From positions 124,001-188,000 of the forward strand of contig NZ_JADNQZ010000058.1 in NCBI RefSeq assembly GCF_015709515.1: a stretch of 64,000 nt of DNA, in the 5' to 3' direction. Below, one piece after another: positions 45,073 to 54,079 of the stretch; within the stretch, counting starts at the first letter, position 1, and the number at the start of each line of letters is the position of its first letter. The notes beneath the pieces are model-generated. The model worked only from the letters and a program-made list of their open reading frames with translations. It was not told where the DNA came from and did no database searches. This DNA is from Methylocystis sp. H62 (lineage in GTDB: Bacteria; Pseudomonadota; Alphaproteobacteria; Rhizobiales; Beijerinckiaceae). Both the position numbers and the translations under genes were made by a program.

Positions 45073-45558
45073 TTAGCGCTTGGCGCAGGCTGCGGCGAAT
45101 TTCTTGAATTTCTCCGCAGCGTTGGCGAGGGGCGCCGATCGCTTTGTTCCGCCAACGGCGATGTCGAGCGTTTCCCCGCCGGTCATCGCCGCGAAGATCG
45201 GGTCTTTCGCCGGCAGGCTCCCTTCGAAGCTCGGCACGCCGGCTTCTTCATTGGGCACGAGCTTGCCGGCGACCTTCGCCGTCTTTTCGCCGACGGAAAG
45301 GATCGCCGTCGTCTTGCCTCCCGCTTTAAGCTTGGCGCTGGTTTCGGCGATCCAGATTTTGACCACGCCGCCCCCTGGCGTGCAGGTGAAGCTCCCAAGG
45401 CTGTCGTCGCTCTCCGGCACCCCATAGCCAAGATAGATGCTGTCGGCGTTTTTCTCCTCCAGTCCGCCAAGCGTCCAGACGCGCTGGTCGGTTTGCGCGC
45501 AGAGACCCGATAGCCCCAGAAAAGAAAGCACGCCCGTCAGGGCCAATGTTCGCTTCAC
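45073..45558 (-). CDS. exported hypothetical protein (161 aa)
   Basis: The 161-residue precursor has a signal peptide (VKRTLALTGVLSFLGLSGLCAQ) and a soluble domain with SFTCTPGGGVVKIWIAET. That segment is shared, in my recollection, with other short exported alphaproteobacterial proteins of unknown role. There are two Cys. GTG 45558 has AGGAGA upstream, better than any other start. It ends 39 bases before the Zur-like gene on the same strand, so co-transcription is possible. Confidence 0.75.
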   Translation of the reverse strand: MKRTLALTGVLSFLGLSGLCAQTDQRVWTLGGLEEKNADSIYLGYGVPESDDSLGSFTCTPGGGVVKIWIAETSAKLKAGGKTTAILSVGEKTAKVAGKLVPNEEAGVPSFEGSLPAKDPIFAAMTGGETLDIAVGGTKRSAPLANAAEKFKKFAAACAKR

Positions 45559-45661
45559 GTCGTTTCTCCTGCGCGCGCGTGGGCCGCGTCGCGCCGCCTT
45601 GCGCTCGGGCGCGCGGCGCCTATAGTCCGCGCGCAATCGCCCCCGTCGAGCCAGAGCCAAA

Positions 45662-46900
45662 ATGACCCGCCAGAAAAAAGAAATCAAACGCGTCGTCCTC
45701 GCCTATTCCGGAGGGCTCGACACCTCGATCATTTTGAAATGGCTGCAGACGACCTATGGCGCGGAAGTCATCACCTTCACCGCCGATCTCGGCCAGGGCG
45801 AGGAGCTCGAGCCCGCGCGCGAGAAGGCGCTGCTTCTGGGCGTCAAGCCTGAAAACATCTTCATCGAAGATCTGCGCGAAGAATTCGTGCGCGATTACGT
45901 CTTCCCGATGTTCCGCGCCAACGCCCAATATGAGGGGCTTTATCTGCTTGGCACCTCGATCGCGCGCCCGCTCATCGCCAAGAAGCAGATCGAGATCGCG
46001 CGCAAAATGGGCGCCGATGCGGTCTGCCATGGCGCGACCGGCAAGGGCAACGACCAAGTGCGGTTCGAACTCGGCTATTACGCGCTCGAGCCCGACATCC
46101 ATGTGATCGCGCCGTGGCGCGAATGGGACTTCGTCTCGCGGGCCGATCTCATCGCTTTCGCCGAAAAGAACCAGATCCCGATCGCCAAGGACAAGCGCGG
46201 CGAAGCGCCGTTCTCGACCGACGGCAATCTTCTGCACACGTCTTCGGAAGGGAAGGTGCTCGAAGATCCGACCCAGGAGACGCCCGATTACGTCTATTCG
46301 CGCACTGGCAATCCCGAGGATGCGCCAGACGCGCCGCAATATGTGACGATCGACTTCGAGAAAGGCGACGCCTCGGCCGTGGATGGCGTCACGCTTTCGC
46401 CGGCGGCGCTTCTCGCCAAGCTCAATGATCTCGGACGTCTTCACGCAATCGGGCGCTTAGATCTTGTCGAAAACCGTTTCGTCGGCATGAAGTCGCGCGG
46501 CATGTACGAAACGCCGGGCGGGACGATTCTGCTCGTCGCGCATCGCGGAATCGAAAGCCTGACGCTCGACCGCGGCGCCGCGCATCTCAAAGACGAGCTG
46601 ATGCCACGCTACGCCGAGCTGATCTATAACGGATTCTGGTTCGCGCCGGAGCGCGAGATGCTGCAGGCCGCGATCGACAGGAGCCAGGAGCATGTCACCG
46701 GCCGCGTGCGCATCAAGCTCTACAAGGGCTCGGCGACGCTCGTCGGCCGCGAAAGCCCCTGGTCTCTTTACGATCAGGACCTCGTCACCTTCGAGGAAGG
46801 CGGGACCTACGATCAGCGCGACGCGGAAGGCTTTATCAAGCTCAACGCGCTGCGGCTGCGCACCTTGGCCAAGCGCGCCGCGCGGGGGGCGAAGCAATAA
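45662..46900 (+). CDS. argG: argininosuccinate synthase
   Basis: The 412-residue enzyme makes argininosuccinate from citrulline, aspartate and ATP. Hallmarks are the P-loop-like [15 protein letters not shown], the [11 protein letters not shown] segment, [27 protein letters not shown] and the final [22 protein letters not shown]. It is the type I form used by most alphaproteobacteria. Length is normal. It reads away from the exported hypothetical gene; the two starts are about 100 bases apart, so that gap probably carries both promoters. Confidence 0.96.
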   Translation: MTRQKKEIKRVVLAYSGGLDTSIILKWLQTTYGAEVITFTADLGQGEELEPAREKALLLGVKPENIFIEDLREEFVRDYVFPMFRANAQYEGLYLLGTSIARPLIAKKQIEIARKMGADAVCHGATGKGNDQVRFELGYYALEPDIHVIAPWREWDFVSRADLIAFAEKNQIPIAKDKRGEAPFSTDGNLLHTSSEGKVLEDPTQETPDYVYSRTGNPEDAPDAPQYVTIDFEKGDASAVDGVTLSPAALLAKLNDLGRLHAIGRLDLVENRFVGMKSRGMYETPGGTILLVAHRGIESLTLDRGAAHLKDELMPRYAELIYNGFWFAPEREMLQAAIDRSQEHVTGRVRIKLYKGSATLVGRESPWSLYDQDLVTFEEGGTYDQRDAEGFIKLNALRLRTLAKRAARGAKQ

Positions 46901-46941
46901 CGGACCGCGCGGATGATTTTTTCGCGGAATGCTTGACGCCT

Positions 46942-47052
46942 CCCTCTCCCGCGCAGCGGGGGAGGGTCAGGGAGGGGGAATATATTCGAGCCGAGCGCGA
47001 ACCGCATCGCCCCCTCTCCAACTCTCCCCCGCTGCGCGGGAGAGAGGGAGAT
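46942..47052. repeat. dispersed palindromic repeat, family C, inverted pair
   Basis: CTCCCTCTCCCGCGCAGCGG followed by GGGAGGGTCAGGGAGGGGG is met about 50 bases later by its mirror: CCCCCTCTCCAACTCTCCCC, then GCTGCGCGGGAGAGAGGGAG. The two arms together look like a small inverted-repeat element between argG and the KamA-type gene. The frame of the KamA gene is open through it, but that N-terminal extension is repeat-encoded and unlikely to be real protein. Confidence 0.85.
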
Positions 47053-47070
47053 TGCGCGGCGGAGAAACGC

Positions 47071-48165
47071 TTGCCGCTGGATCAAGACGCAGCTGCGCGA
47101 ATGCGCGCGCCGTCGCGCACGCTTACGTCGATCGCCGATCTGGTTGACGCGCGCCTCATGAGCGAGGTTAGCGGTCTCGATCAGGTGGCGCAGCGCTACA
47201 GCATCGCGGTCACACCCCAAGTCGCAGCGCTGATCGACCGCGCCGATCCGGATGATCCGATTGCGCGGCAATTTATCCCCGATCTTCGCGAGGCCGCGAC
47301 GACGCCGCAGGAGCGGGCCGATCCGATAGGCGACGACGCGCATTCGCCGCTGCCGGGGCTTGTGCATCGCTATCCCGACCGCGTGCTCTTGAAGCTTTTG
47401 TCCGTCTGTCCGGTCTACTGCCGTTTTTGTTTCCGCCGCGAGACGGTCGGTCGCGGCAAGGGCGATCTGCTGCCTGAGGCTCACGTCGCGGCAGCGCTCG
47501 ACTATGTCGCGCGGCGGCCACAGATTTTCGAGGTGATCCTCACCGGCGGCGATCCCTTGATGCTGTCGGCGCGTCGGCTTCTGGCCGTCTCGCGCCGGCT
47601 TGCCGAGATCCCGCATGTGCGGCTGTTGCGCGTCCATACGCGCGCGCCGACCGTCGCGCCCGATCTCGTGACGCGCGAGCGGCTTGCCGCGCTTCGCGAA
47701 AGCGGCAAGACCCTGTTCGTCGCCTTGCATGTCAATCATGCGCGCGAATTGACCGAGCCGGCGCGCGCGGCGATCGCTCAGTTGCGCGAGGCAGGCGCAG
47801 TCCTTCTCTCCCAGACCGTGCTGCTCAAGGGCGTCAATGACAACGTCGACGTCCTGGAGCGGCTGATGCGCGATTTGGCAGGTTTGGGCGTTCGGCCCTA
47901 TTATCTGCACCATCCAGATCTCGCGCCGGGGACCGCGCATTTTCGGCTCAGCCTCGCGGCGGGCAGGCGACTCTACGCAGAGCTCTCGCGCCGCGTGACC
48001 AGCGTTGCGCTGCCGGCCTATGTGCTCGACATTCCCGGCGGGTTCGGCAAGGCGCGGGTCGCCGAGGGCGCCGCCGCGCCGGACGGGCAGGGGGGATGGA
48101 CCGTGGTCGACCGGAACGGCGACAAGCGGACCTACCGTGACGAACTCGAACCGCCGCAAGATTGA
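47071..48165 (+). CDS. lysine 2,3-aminomutase family radical SAM protein (KamA/EpmB type)
   Basis: The product has 364 residues from TTG 47071, which has GGAG seven bases upstream; ATG 47101 is an alternative, 10 codons later. The radical SAM cluster is CPVYCRFCFRR (CxxxCxxC, near residue 115). Other family motifs are GLVHRYPDRVLLK, EVILTGGDPLML, LHVNHARELT and PYYLHHPDLAPGT. The enzyme isomerises L-alpha-lysine to L-beta-lysine; the EpmB branch modifies elongation factor P with EpmA. Neither efp nor epmA lies in the window. The reading frame continues upstream through a repeat (46942-47052). Confidence 0.88.
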   Translation: MPLDQDAAARMRAPSRTLTSIADLVDARLMSEVSGLDQVAQRYSIAVTPQVAALIDRADPDDPIARQFIPDLREAATTPQERADPIGDDAHSPLPGLVHRYPDRVLLKLLSVCPVYCRFCFRRETVGRGKGDLLPEAHVAAALDYVARRPQIFEVILTGGDPLMLSARRLLAVSRRLAEIPHVRLLRVHTRAPTVAPDLVTRERLAALRESGKTLFVALHVNHARELTEPARAAIAQLREAGAVLLSQTVLLKGVNDNVDVLERLMRDLAGLGVRPYYLHHPDLAPGTAHFRLSLAAGRRLYAELSRRVTSVALPAYVLDIPGGFGKARVAEGAAAPDGQGGWTVVDRNGDKRTYRDELEPPQD

Positions 48166-48223
48166 CCTTTCGTCCGCGTGCTCGAAACCGATTTGATCGG
48201 CTCGCTCCATTTAAGGAACGCAT

Positions 48224-50899
48224 GTGCGCATACTGACGCTCCTGATCGCCATCCTGATTGCGACGCTCGCCGCCCCCGGACTGCGCGCCGACGAAGCGCC
48301 GGCTTCGATCGAACAGTTCAACGCGCGTCTCGATCGCGCGCGCGCCACGCTGGACGAAGTGCAGAAGACGCTGGAGCAGCCAGACCTCTCCGACGCCGCG
48401 CTACGCAATCTGCGCGCGCGTATCGAACCCTTGCCGCACGAACTGGAAGAAACGATCGAAAAGCTGACGCCGCGTCTTGCCGCAATCGATGCGCGGTTGA
48501 AGGAGCTTGCGCCCGCCGCCGCAAAACCGCAGGAGCCGCCAAAAGAGGCTCCCAAAGCGCCGGATACGCCGGCGGAGTCCAAGCCCCAGGCCAAACCTGC
48601 TGTAAAGAACAGCGTCGCGAAGCCGCCGCCGGCGAGAGGGCCGCCGGTCCCCGCGCCCGAAGCGACGCCGAACGGGCCCGAATCCGCCGACGCGGCCGCG
48701 CGCGTCAGCGCTGACGCCGAGCTCCAAGAGCAGCGTCGCCTTTACGACGCGGTTGACGCGACTCTCAAACGCGCGCGCGCCATGTTGCTCGAGACGCGGC
48801 AGGTCGCCGTCACGATTGTCGCGCGCCAGCGCGGGCTCTTTGCGAAGAATCTCTTTCTGCGCACGGACGGTCTATTCTCGCCTTCGCTGTGGCGCGCCGC
48901 GCTCGACGGCGCGCCCGCCGTGATCAGCGATTCTGCGACCTTTCTTTCCGACCGAACGGCGAATGTCGTCGGTCGCGTCAACGGCGGCCGACGCGCGCAG
49001 TTTTTCGCCGTGCTTTTTGCGATCGCAGCGAGCCTCGCACTGGCGCTCTTCATGGCGCGGCGCGTCGTCCGTCGTTCGGCGGACGAGTCCGCTCCGACGC
49101 CTTTGCGCAAGGCGGCCGCGGCCGGATGGACGGCGCTGGTCATCGTGGCAGCGCCGGTCGCGGCGGTCGGCGCGTTAAGCCTCGCCTTCGACGCTTACGA
49201 CCTTATCGACGCCGCGCTCGAACCGATCTGGCGACGCGTCGTCGAGGGCGTAGCGCGCATCGCCTTCGCCTACGCCATCGCGCGCGCGGTCCTTGCTCCC
49301 GCGCATCCGAACTGGCGGCTGATTGATCCCGGCGATCGGCTTGCGAGACGTCTTACGCAACTCGTGACGCTGGCTGCGGTGACTCTCTCCGCGGCGCGTT
49401 TCCTGGAGCAGTTGGAAGAGTCCGTGCAGGGGGGGCTTCCTATCGTGATCGTGACGCGCGGCCTCGGCGTTATGATCGTCGCGGCGCTCATCGCGATCGC
49501 CCTGTTCAATCTGCCAAGCCGAGTTGAAGTCGAGGAGGGCGCCGCTGTCGCCACCCCCGAGGGTCGCGACTGGATGAGCGCCGCGCGTTTCCTCGGCGGG
49601 CTTATCGTGCTCGTGCTGGTGGGGGCGTGCGCGGCCGGCTATGTCACTTTCGCTAATTTCGTCATCCTGCAGATCGGCTGGACGGCGGCGGTCCTCGCCA
49701 TCCTGTATGTCGTCGTGACGCTTTCGCGCGGCGGCATCGAGGCGGCGCTTGCGCCGACGAGTTTCCTCGGCCGCAAAATGATCACCGGTCTTGGCGTGCG
49801 CCGCGAGCAGCTCGCGCCGCTCGCCGTGCTGCTTTCCGGCATTGTCACGCTGCTCTGTTTCCTCGCGGCGGCGTTGGTGGCGCTTGCGCCGCTCGGCTAT
49901 GAGTCGGGCGATTTCCTCGGCAATATTCGCTCGGCGTTCGTTTCCTTCAAGATCGGCGACGTCACGATCTCTCCTTCGGGCGCGCTCGTGGCGATGCTGC
50001 TCTTCGCCGCGGCGCTTGCCGCGACGCAGGGGCTGCGGCGCTGGCTCGACACGCGTTTTCTGCCGCTCACCCGGCTCGATCTCGGTCTGCGCAACTCCAT
50101 CAGCGCGACCCTTGGCTACGCCGGCTTTATTTTCGCGGCGGCGCTCGCACTGTCCTATGTCGGGCTCGGGTTCGAAAAACTCGCGATCGTCGCCGGCGCC
50201 CTCTCGGTCGGCATCGGCTTTGGCTTGCAATCGATCGTCAACAATTTCGTCTCCGGCCTCATCCTGCTCTGGGAGCGCGCCATTCGCGTCGGCGACTGGG
50301 TCGTGGTCGGCGACGAGCAGGGCTATGTCAAACGCATCAATGTCCGCTCCACCGAGATCGAGACATTCGATCGCGCGACGATGATCGTGCCGAATTCGAA
50401 TCTCGTCGCGGGCGTGGTGAAGAACTGGCTGCGCGGCGACAAGGTCGGCCGCATCAAGATCGCCATTTCGCCGCATGTCGGCGTCGATCCGGAAAGAATG
50501 CGCGACATTCTTCTTGCGGCGGCGCGCGCGCAGGAAAGCGTTTTGCGGATACCCGCGCCGCAGGTGATGTTCCTCGGCATGGAGGCGAACACCTTCAAAT
50601 TCGAGCTTTGGTGCTACGTCGAGGATGTCGAGCAGTCCGCGCGCGTGCGCAGCGACCTGCACTTCGATCTCTATGAGCGCCTCCACGACGCCGGAATCTC
50701 GATCGGTCCGGCGGCCGCGCCGCCGCCGCCGACGATCGTCAACATTCCCGACCTCGACAAGCTGGCCGCAGCGGCCGTCGCAAGCGCGCTGGCGATCGAA
50801 GCCAATCTGGCGGGCGGCAAGAGCGCAGATGAGCAGACCGAACGGTCCGACGACTCTAAGGAGGACGCCGCCCCGTCGGACGAGGCGCAAGCGAAGTAA
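48224..50899 (+). CDS. MscS-family mechanosensitive channel with DUF3772 domain
   Basis: This 891-residue protein has a signal peptide, then a periplasmic DUF3772-type helical region (about residues 25-230). A membrane section of about ten helices leads to the MscS pore and beta domain (about 640-830). The pore and gate region contains VAGALSVGIGFGLQSIVNNFVSGL, followed by GDWVVVGDEQGYVKRINVRSTEIETFDRATMIVPNSNLV. Closest in architecture to long MscS/MscK-type channels that release solutes on hypo-osmotic shock. GTG 48224 has AAGGA upstream. Length is normal for the DUF3772 subgroup. Confidence 0.92.
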   Translation: MRILTLLIAILIATLAAPGLRADEAPASIEQFNARLDRARATLDEVQKTLEQPDLSDAALRNLRARIEPLPHELEETIEKLTPRLAAIDARLKELAPAAAKPQEPPKEAPKAPDTPAESKPQAKPAVKNSVAKPPPARGPPVPAPEATPNGPESADAAARVSADAELQEQRRLYDAVDATLKRARAMLLETRQVAVTIVARQRGLFAKNLFLRTDGLFSPSLWRAALDGAPAVISDSATFLSDRTANVVGRVNGGRRAQFFAVLFAIAASLALALFMARRVVRRSADESAPTPLRKAAAAGWTALVIVAAPVAAVGALSLAFDAYDLIDAALEPIWRRVVEGVARIAFAYAIARAVLAPAHPNWRLIDPGDRLARRLTQLVTLAAVTLSAARFLEQLEESVQGGLPIVIVTRGLGVMIVAALIAIALFNLPSRVEVEEGAAVATPEGRDWMSAARFLGGLIVLVLVGACAAGYVTFANFVILQIGWTAAVLAILYVVVTLSRGGIEAALAPTSFLGRKMITGLGVRREQLAPLAVLLSGIVTLLCFLAAALVALAPLGYESGDFLGNIRSAFVSFKIGDVTISPSGALVAMLLFAAALAATQGLRRWLDTRFLPLTRLDLGLRNSISATLGYAGFIFAAALALSYVGLGFEKLAIVAGALSVGIGFGLQSIVNNFVSGLILLWERAIRVGDWVVVGDEQGYVKRINVRSTEIETFDRATMIVPNSNLVAGVVKNWLRGDKVGRIKIAISPHVGVDPERMRDILLAAARAQESVLRIPAPQVMFLGMEANTFKFELWCYVEDVEQSARVRSDLHFDLYERLHDAGISIGPAAAPPPPTIVNIPDLDKLAAAAVASALAIEANLAGGKSADEQTERSDDSKEDAAPSDEAQAK

Positions 50900-50947
50900 A
50901 TCCTCGCCATTCATTGTTTCTCAAAGAATGGGGAGCGAGATGCGCTC

Positions 50948-51463
50948 ATGTTTCCGTCGTCTCTTCCTCGTGCCGCCATTCTCCTGGCGCTCGGCGTGCT
51001 TGCCGGCTGCAACGCCGGGCAAGAGCCCGAGACTCGGGCGACCGGGCCGGAGCCGCCGATGTATCGTTCTTTGGCGGCGACCGGCGCGCACGTCGATCCC
51101 GCGACCGCGCGCGACATGATCTCGCTTTATCGACGCAACAGCGGGCTCGGCGCTCTGACGCTCGATGACGGGCTGCAGCGCGTCGCGGAGACGCAGGCGC
51201 GGGACATGGCGCAAAGCGGGGATCTTGCGGCGCGCGGCGAACTCGGCGACCGCCTCGCCGGCGCGGGCGTTCAAACGCCGGCCGCCGTGGAGAACGTATC
51301 GGCGGGCTATCGCACGCTGGCGGAAGCCTTTTCCGGCTGGCGCGATTCCGCGCCGCATAACGCGCGCATGCTGGATAAGCGGGTGAAACGGATGGGCATC
51401 GCGACGGCCTACGCGGCTGGCGCGAAATATAAGGTCTATTGGGCGCTCGTTCTTGCCGACTGA
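50948..51463 (+). CDS. CAP/SCP-domain lipoprotein
   Basis: The 171-residue precursor has a lipoprotein signal (LALGVLAGC, Cys near residue 20) and a CAP domain: DMISLYRRNSGLGALTLDDGLQRVAETQARDMA, then ENVSAGY and SGWRDSAPHNARMLDK. The CAP fold includes the HN/NAR pair seen here (PHNARML). Secreted or outer-membrane location is likely; bacterial CAP proteins have no general known function. ATG 50948 follows the MscS gene by 48 bases. Confidence 0.88.
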   Translation: MFPSSLPRAAILLALGVLAGCNAGQEPETRATGPEPPMYRSLAATGAHVDPATARDMISLYRRNSGLGALTLDDGLQRVAETQARDMAQSGDLAARGELGDRLAGAGVQTPAAVENVSAGYRTLAEAFSGWRDSAPHNARMLDKRVKRMGIATAYAAGAKYKVYWALVLAD

Positions 51464-51465
51464 GG

Positions 51466-51675
51466 TCAGGCGCGGACCCGGCGCCTGCGCTTGCCGCCGC
51501 CCGGCGGCGCGCCGAAGGATTCCGGAGCGGGCGTCTCCTGCGGATTGACGAGAGCGTCCTCCATCCGCACATAGCGCACGCCGAGAAAGAATAGGATCTG
51601 CGCGTCGCGCTGCTGCGCCTCGCCGCGCTTCGACGCCCCTCTCAGGCGCGGCTGGAAGGCGATGACCTTCCCCAT
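51466..51675 (-). CDS. small basic hypothetical protein (69 aa)
   Basis: The 69-residue protein MGKVIAFQPRLRGASKRGE... is basic and has a middle helix-like LFFLGVRYVRMEDALVNP. The tail is Pro/Gly/Arg-rich (PPGGGKRRRRVRA). GGAG lies 8 bases upstream of ATG 51675. It ends three bases from the CAP-lipoprotein stop on the opposite strand. I do not recognise the family. Confidence 0.65.
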   Translation of the reverse strand: MGKVIAFQPRLRGASKRGEAQQRDAQILFFLGVRYVRMEDALVNPQETPAPESFGAPPGGGKRRRRVRA

Positions 51676-51791
51676 GGCGATTTCTCCAAGCTCGTTCCGC
51701 CGACGATGAATCAGCCGTCCCTAACGATTAGGAATTGGCGAGGGTTAATGCTCCGTCAACGACCGGCTGCTAAATTTTCTGCAAGTTGCGT

Positions 51792-52889
51792 ATGGGTTCG
51801 AGTGGTGAAGTGATGGGCGCCGAAAGGGAACAGCGTCGGATGGTCGACGCGTCGCTGCTTCGAGCGGTCGTCGATCAGTTTGTCGAGCGATCGATGCATC
51901 CGACGGCCGACATCCGGCAGTTCGAACAGCTCGCGCTCGGGCTCATCGACATTGTCGATGCAGAAACAGTGGCCCGCGCGGCGCTGCCGCTCTGCTTCCA
52001 TCCCGAAACGCCTGCCTCGATTTTCGCGCGTCTTTTCGATAAGGGCGGCGCAGCGGCCGCGCTTGCCTTTCAATTCGCGCCCAAGCTCGCGCAGCGGGAC
52101 ACGATCGCCACCGCCGAGCAGGGGCCGGCGCAATTCGCGGCGGCCGTCGCCCGCCGACGCGGGCTCGATCGGGAGACGATGCTGGCGCTCGCCTCGCGTC
52201 GCGAGGGCGAGGTGCTGCGGGCGCTCGCCGGCAATCTCGCCGCGCATTTTGATTCGGCGTCGAGGCGCGCGCTGGTCATGTCGGCGCGCGATGATCTGAC
52301 GCTCGCGCGCATGTTGCTCGATCGCGACGACCTGGATCTCGATCCAGAACCGCTTTTCCTTGCTGCGAACCGGCTCGAGCGCACGGCGATCGTGCTCAAC
52401 GCCTGTCGCCAAATATTGGCGAGCGGCGGGACCGAAGCACCGTTTCGCGCCGACGGCGCTTTCGTCGAGAAACTGGAAGCCGCGGCGCAACGCCATGATC
52501 GCAACGCGATGGCCGCTCTCCTCTCCGAGGCGCTCGAGTGCCGAAAGGAACGCGCGCGCGCGCTTGTCGTCGATCATCTCGGGGAGGCGCTCGCTCTGGC
52601 GCTCAATGCGATCGGCGTACCGCTCGAATCGGCGACGCGCATTCTTCTTTGCGCCGAGCCTGGCGCTGCCCGTGACGTCGAGGTCGTGCAGGCGTTGCTC
52701 GGCGTGATGCGCTCGACGCCGCAGCGCGCCGCGGCGCGCATCGTGGGCGCGATGACTGGCGCGGCGCGATCGGAGCGCGAAATTTCACGCCGTGCGGCGC
52801 GAGAAGATCCGGGTGCGCTGACGCGGCGTCGCGCGGCGCCGCAGCAATCATTGGCGCGGCCATCCCGCAAACTCGATCAATCCGCTTAG
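51792..52889 (+). CDS. DUF2336 protein
   Basis: The 365-residue, mostly helical cytosolic protein has HEAT-like helices (LLRAVVDQFVERS, FEQLALGLIDIVD, ALPLCFHPETPASI, ALVMSARDDLTLARMLLDRDDLD). It matches the alphaproteobacterial DUF2336 family of unknown function, some members of which are linked to two-component signalling. The start is uncertain: ATG 51792 or ATG 51813 (MGAEREQRR), neither with a strong ribosome-binding site. Confidence 0.82.
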   Translation: MGSSGEVMGAEREQRRMVDASLLRAVVDQFVERSMHPTADIRQFEQLALGLIDIVDAETVARAALPLCFHPETPASIFARLFDKGGAAAALAFQFAPKLAQRDTIATAEQGPAQFAAAVARRRGLDRETMLALASRREGEVLRALAGNLAAHFDSASRRALVMSARDDLTLARMLLDRDDLDLDPEPLFLAANRLERTAIVLNACRQILASGGTEAPFRADGAFVEKLEAAAQRHDRNAMAALLSEALECRKERARALVVDHLGEALALALNAIGVPLESATRILLCAEPGAARDVEVVQALLGVMRSTPQRAAARIVGAMTGAARSEREISRRAAREDPGALTRRRAAPQQSLARPSRKLDQSA

Positions 52890-52923
52890 AGCGCCTGTCG
52901 GCTTTTTCGCAAACCTGCTTGTG

Positions 52924-53265
52924 CTAAGCCGCGAGGTCGACGAACACGCGGCCGTCGGGATCCTCGATCTCGACGATCCAAAGGTCAGGGTCGAACATGA
53001 TCTCGCGCTTGAGCCTCTGCTCGGCCTCCGCCGGATCGAGCCAGTCGCCTGCATGGACGCGCGCGAACAGCCGATCGACTCCCTCCGGCGGCTCTTCTGT
53101 CTGCGGGGCAGGGCCATAGACTGCGGCGCGCCCGTCAAGCCGATCAAGCTTGACGAAGATCGCGCCGGCTTCAGCGGCGCCGCGCCGGCGCAGCATGGCG
53201 ACCGCGCCTTGCACCTCAGCCCGGCGGATCAGCGCGGAAACGAATATGTCGGACCTCAGTCGCAT
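52924..53265 (-). CDS. DUF1491 protein
   Basis: The 113-residue protein MRLRSDIFVSALIRRAEVQGAVAMLRRRGAAEAGAIF... carries the DUF1491 pattern: RLRSDIFVSALIRR, an AGAIFVKLDRLDG strand, and a C-terminal DPDLWIVEIEDPDGRVFVD. Unknown function; small, cytosolic, conserved in alphaproteobacteria. It lies 46 bases after the peptidoglycan-binding-protein gene on the same strand. Confidence 0.9.
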   Translation of the reverse strand: MRLRSDIFVSALIRRAEVQGAVAMLRRRGAAEAGAIFVKLDRLDGRAAVYGPAPQTEEPPEGVDRLFARVHAGDWLDPAEAEQRLKREIMFDPDLWIVEIEDPDGRVFVDLAA

Positions 53266-53311
53266 GGGCGCAAACTAGCGCTTGAGCGGCGGGATTGTCG
53301 AACGCCGCGAC

Positions 53312-54079
53312 TCAAGGGAGCGGCAGACGGGAGCGCGCCGCGAGCTGCTGCAGCACTTTCGGCGTGATCCGGCCCTTGACCGGCAGGCCGGCGTCGCCCT
53401 CGAACTTCTCCAAGGCGTGGCGCGTCGCGCCGCTGAGAACGCCGTCGGAGCGCACAACGTAGCCGAGCTTCAGGAGGGCGCGCTGCGCATAAAGAACGTT
53501 TTTATCGACAGGCGCAGACTTGTCGGCGCTGGCCGTCTTGTCGGCGCTGGGCGTCTTGTCGGCTTTGTTGGCCTTGTCGGCGCTTGCCTTAAGCGGCGGC
53601 GGATCGCCGACGATCAGCAGGCCGATCGCGTCCCGCTTCTTGTCCGCGGCGTGCGGCGCATCCGCTTTCGCCGGCGCGCTTTTCCCCCAGTCGGGGCTTT
53701 TGGCGACGTCAAGCCTTTCGATCTTGCTGGCGATGAGGTCTTTCGGTGCGGCGCGCGCGGGGACATTCGCCTCTCGATCTGTGCGGGCTTCGACTGCGGG
53801 CGGGCGCGCCGGCCGCGTTGGCGCGCCTAGGACCGCGTTCGAAGGCTGAGCCGAGAAGAGCGGCGCCGGATGTCTTCCGTCCTGTAGCAGCAGCGCGTTC
53901 ATGGGCACGCCGATCGCCGCCAAGGCGGCGATGCCGAGGATGAGCGTGACGCCGATTGGCTTCGCGCCGAACATACGCGCAAAGATTGAGCGACGACCAT
54001 TGCGCCGTGTGTCGCGCGGCGGGGCGCGATCGGTGGGGGAAGCCTGAAAGCGAGAGGCATAGAGCGAGGCGTCACGCAA
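53312..54079 (-). CDS. membrane-anchored peptidoglycan-binding-domain protein
   Basis: The 255-residue protein has an N-terminal basic region and one membrane helix (PIGVTLILGIAALAAIGVPM, about residues 41-60). A long Ala/Lys/Asp linker follows, including repeats of the type SADKTASADK and NKADKTPSADK. The C-terminal PG_binding_1 domain (residues about 195-250) has LYAQRALLKLGY, GVLSGATRHALEKFEGDAGLPVKGRITPKVLQQL. The start is TTG 54079, which overlaps the histidine-kinase stop by eight bases; ATG 53974 would remove the basic region but keep the helix. It likely tethers to the cell wall. Confidence 0.82.
   Translation of the reverse strand: MRDASLYASRFQASPTDRAPPRDTRRNGRRSIFARMFGAKPIGVTLILGIAALAAIGVPMNALLLQDGRHPAPLFSAQPSNAVLGAPTRPARPPAVEARTDREANVPARAAPKDLIASKIERLDVAKSPDWGKSAPAKADAPHAADKKRDAIGLLIVGDPPPLKASADKANKADKTPSADKTASADKSAPVDKNVLYAQRALLKLGYVVRSDGVLSGATRHALEKFEGDAGLPVKGRITPKVLQQLAARSRLPLP
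53519..53590 (-). repeat. short degenerate tandem repeat in linker (SADK/NKADK)
   Basis: Repeats of about 21-24 bases with the core CTTGTCGGCGCTGGCCGTCTT-like pattern run across the linker of the peptidoglycan-binding protein. Read on the minus strand they encode SADKxxxADKx units, a candidate for strain-to-strain length variation. Confidence 0.7.

Noticed and set aside
46933-47070. Extended N-terminus of the KamA-type protein from ATG 46933
   Set aside because: It would be encoded by the palindromic repeat (46942-47052) and would give an Arg/Pro/Glu-rich leader unlike the family.
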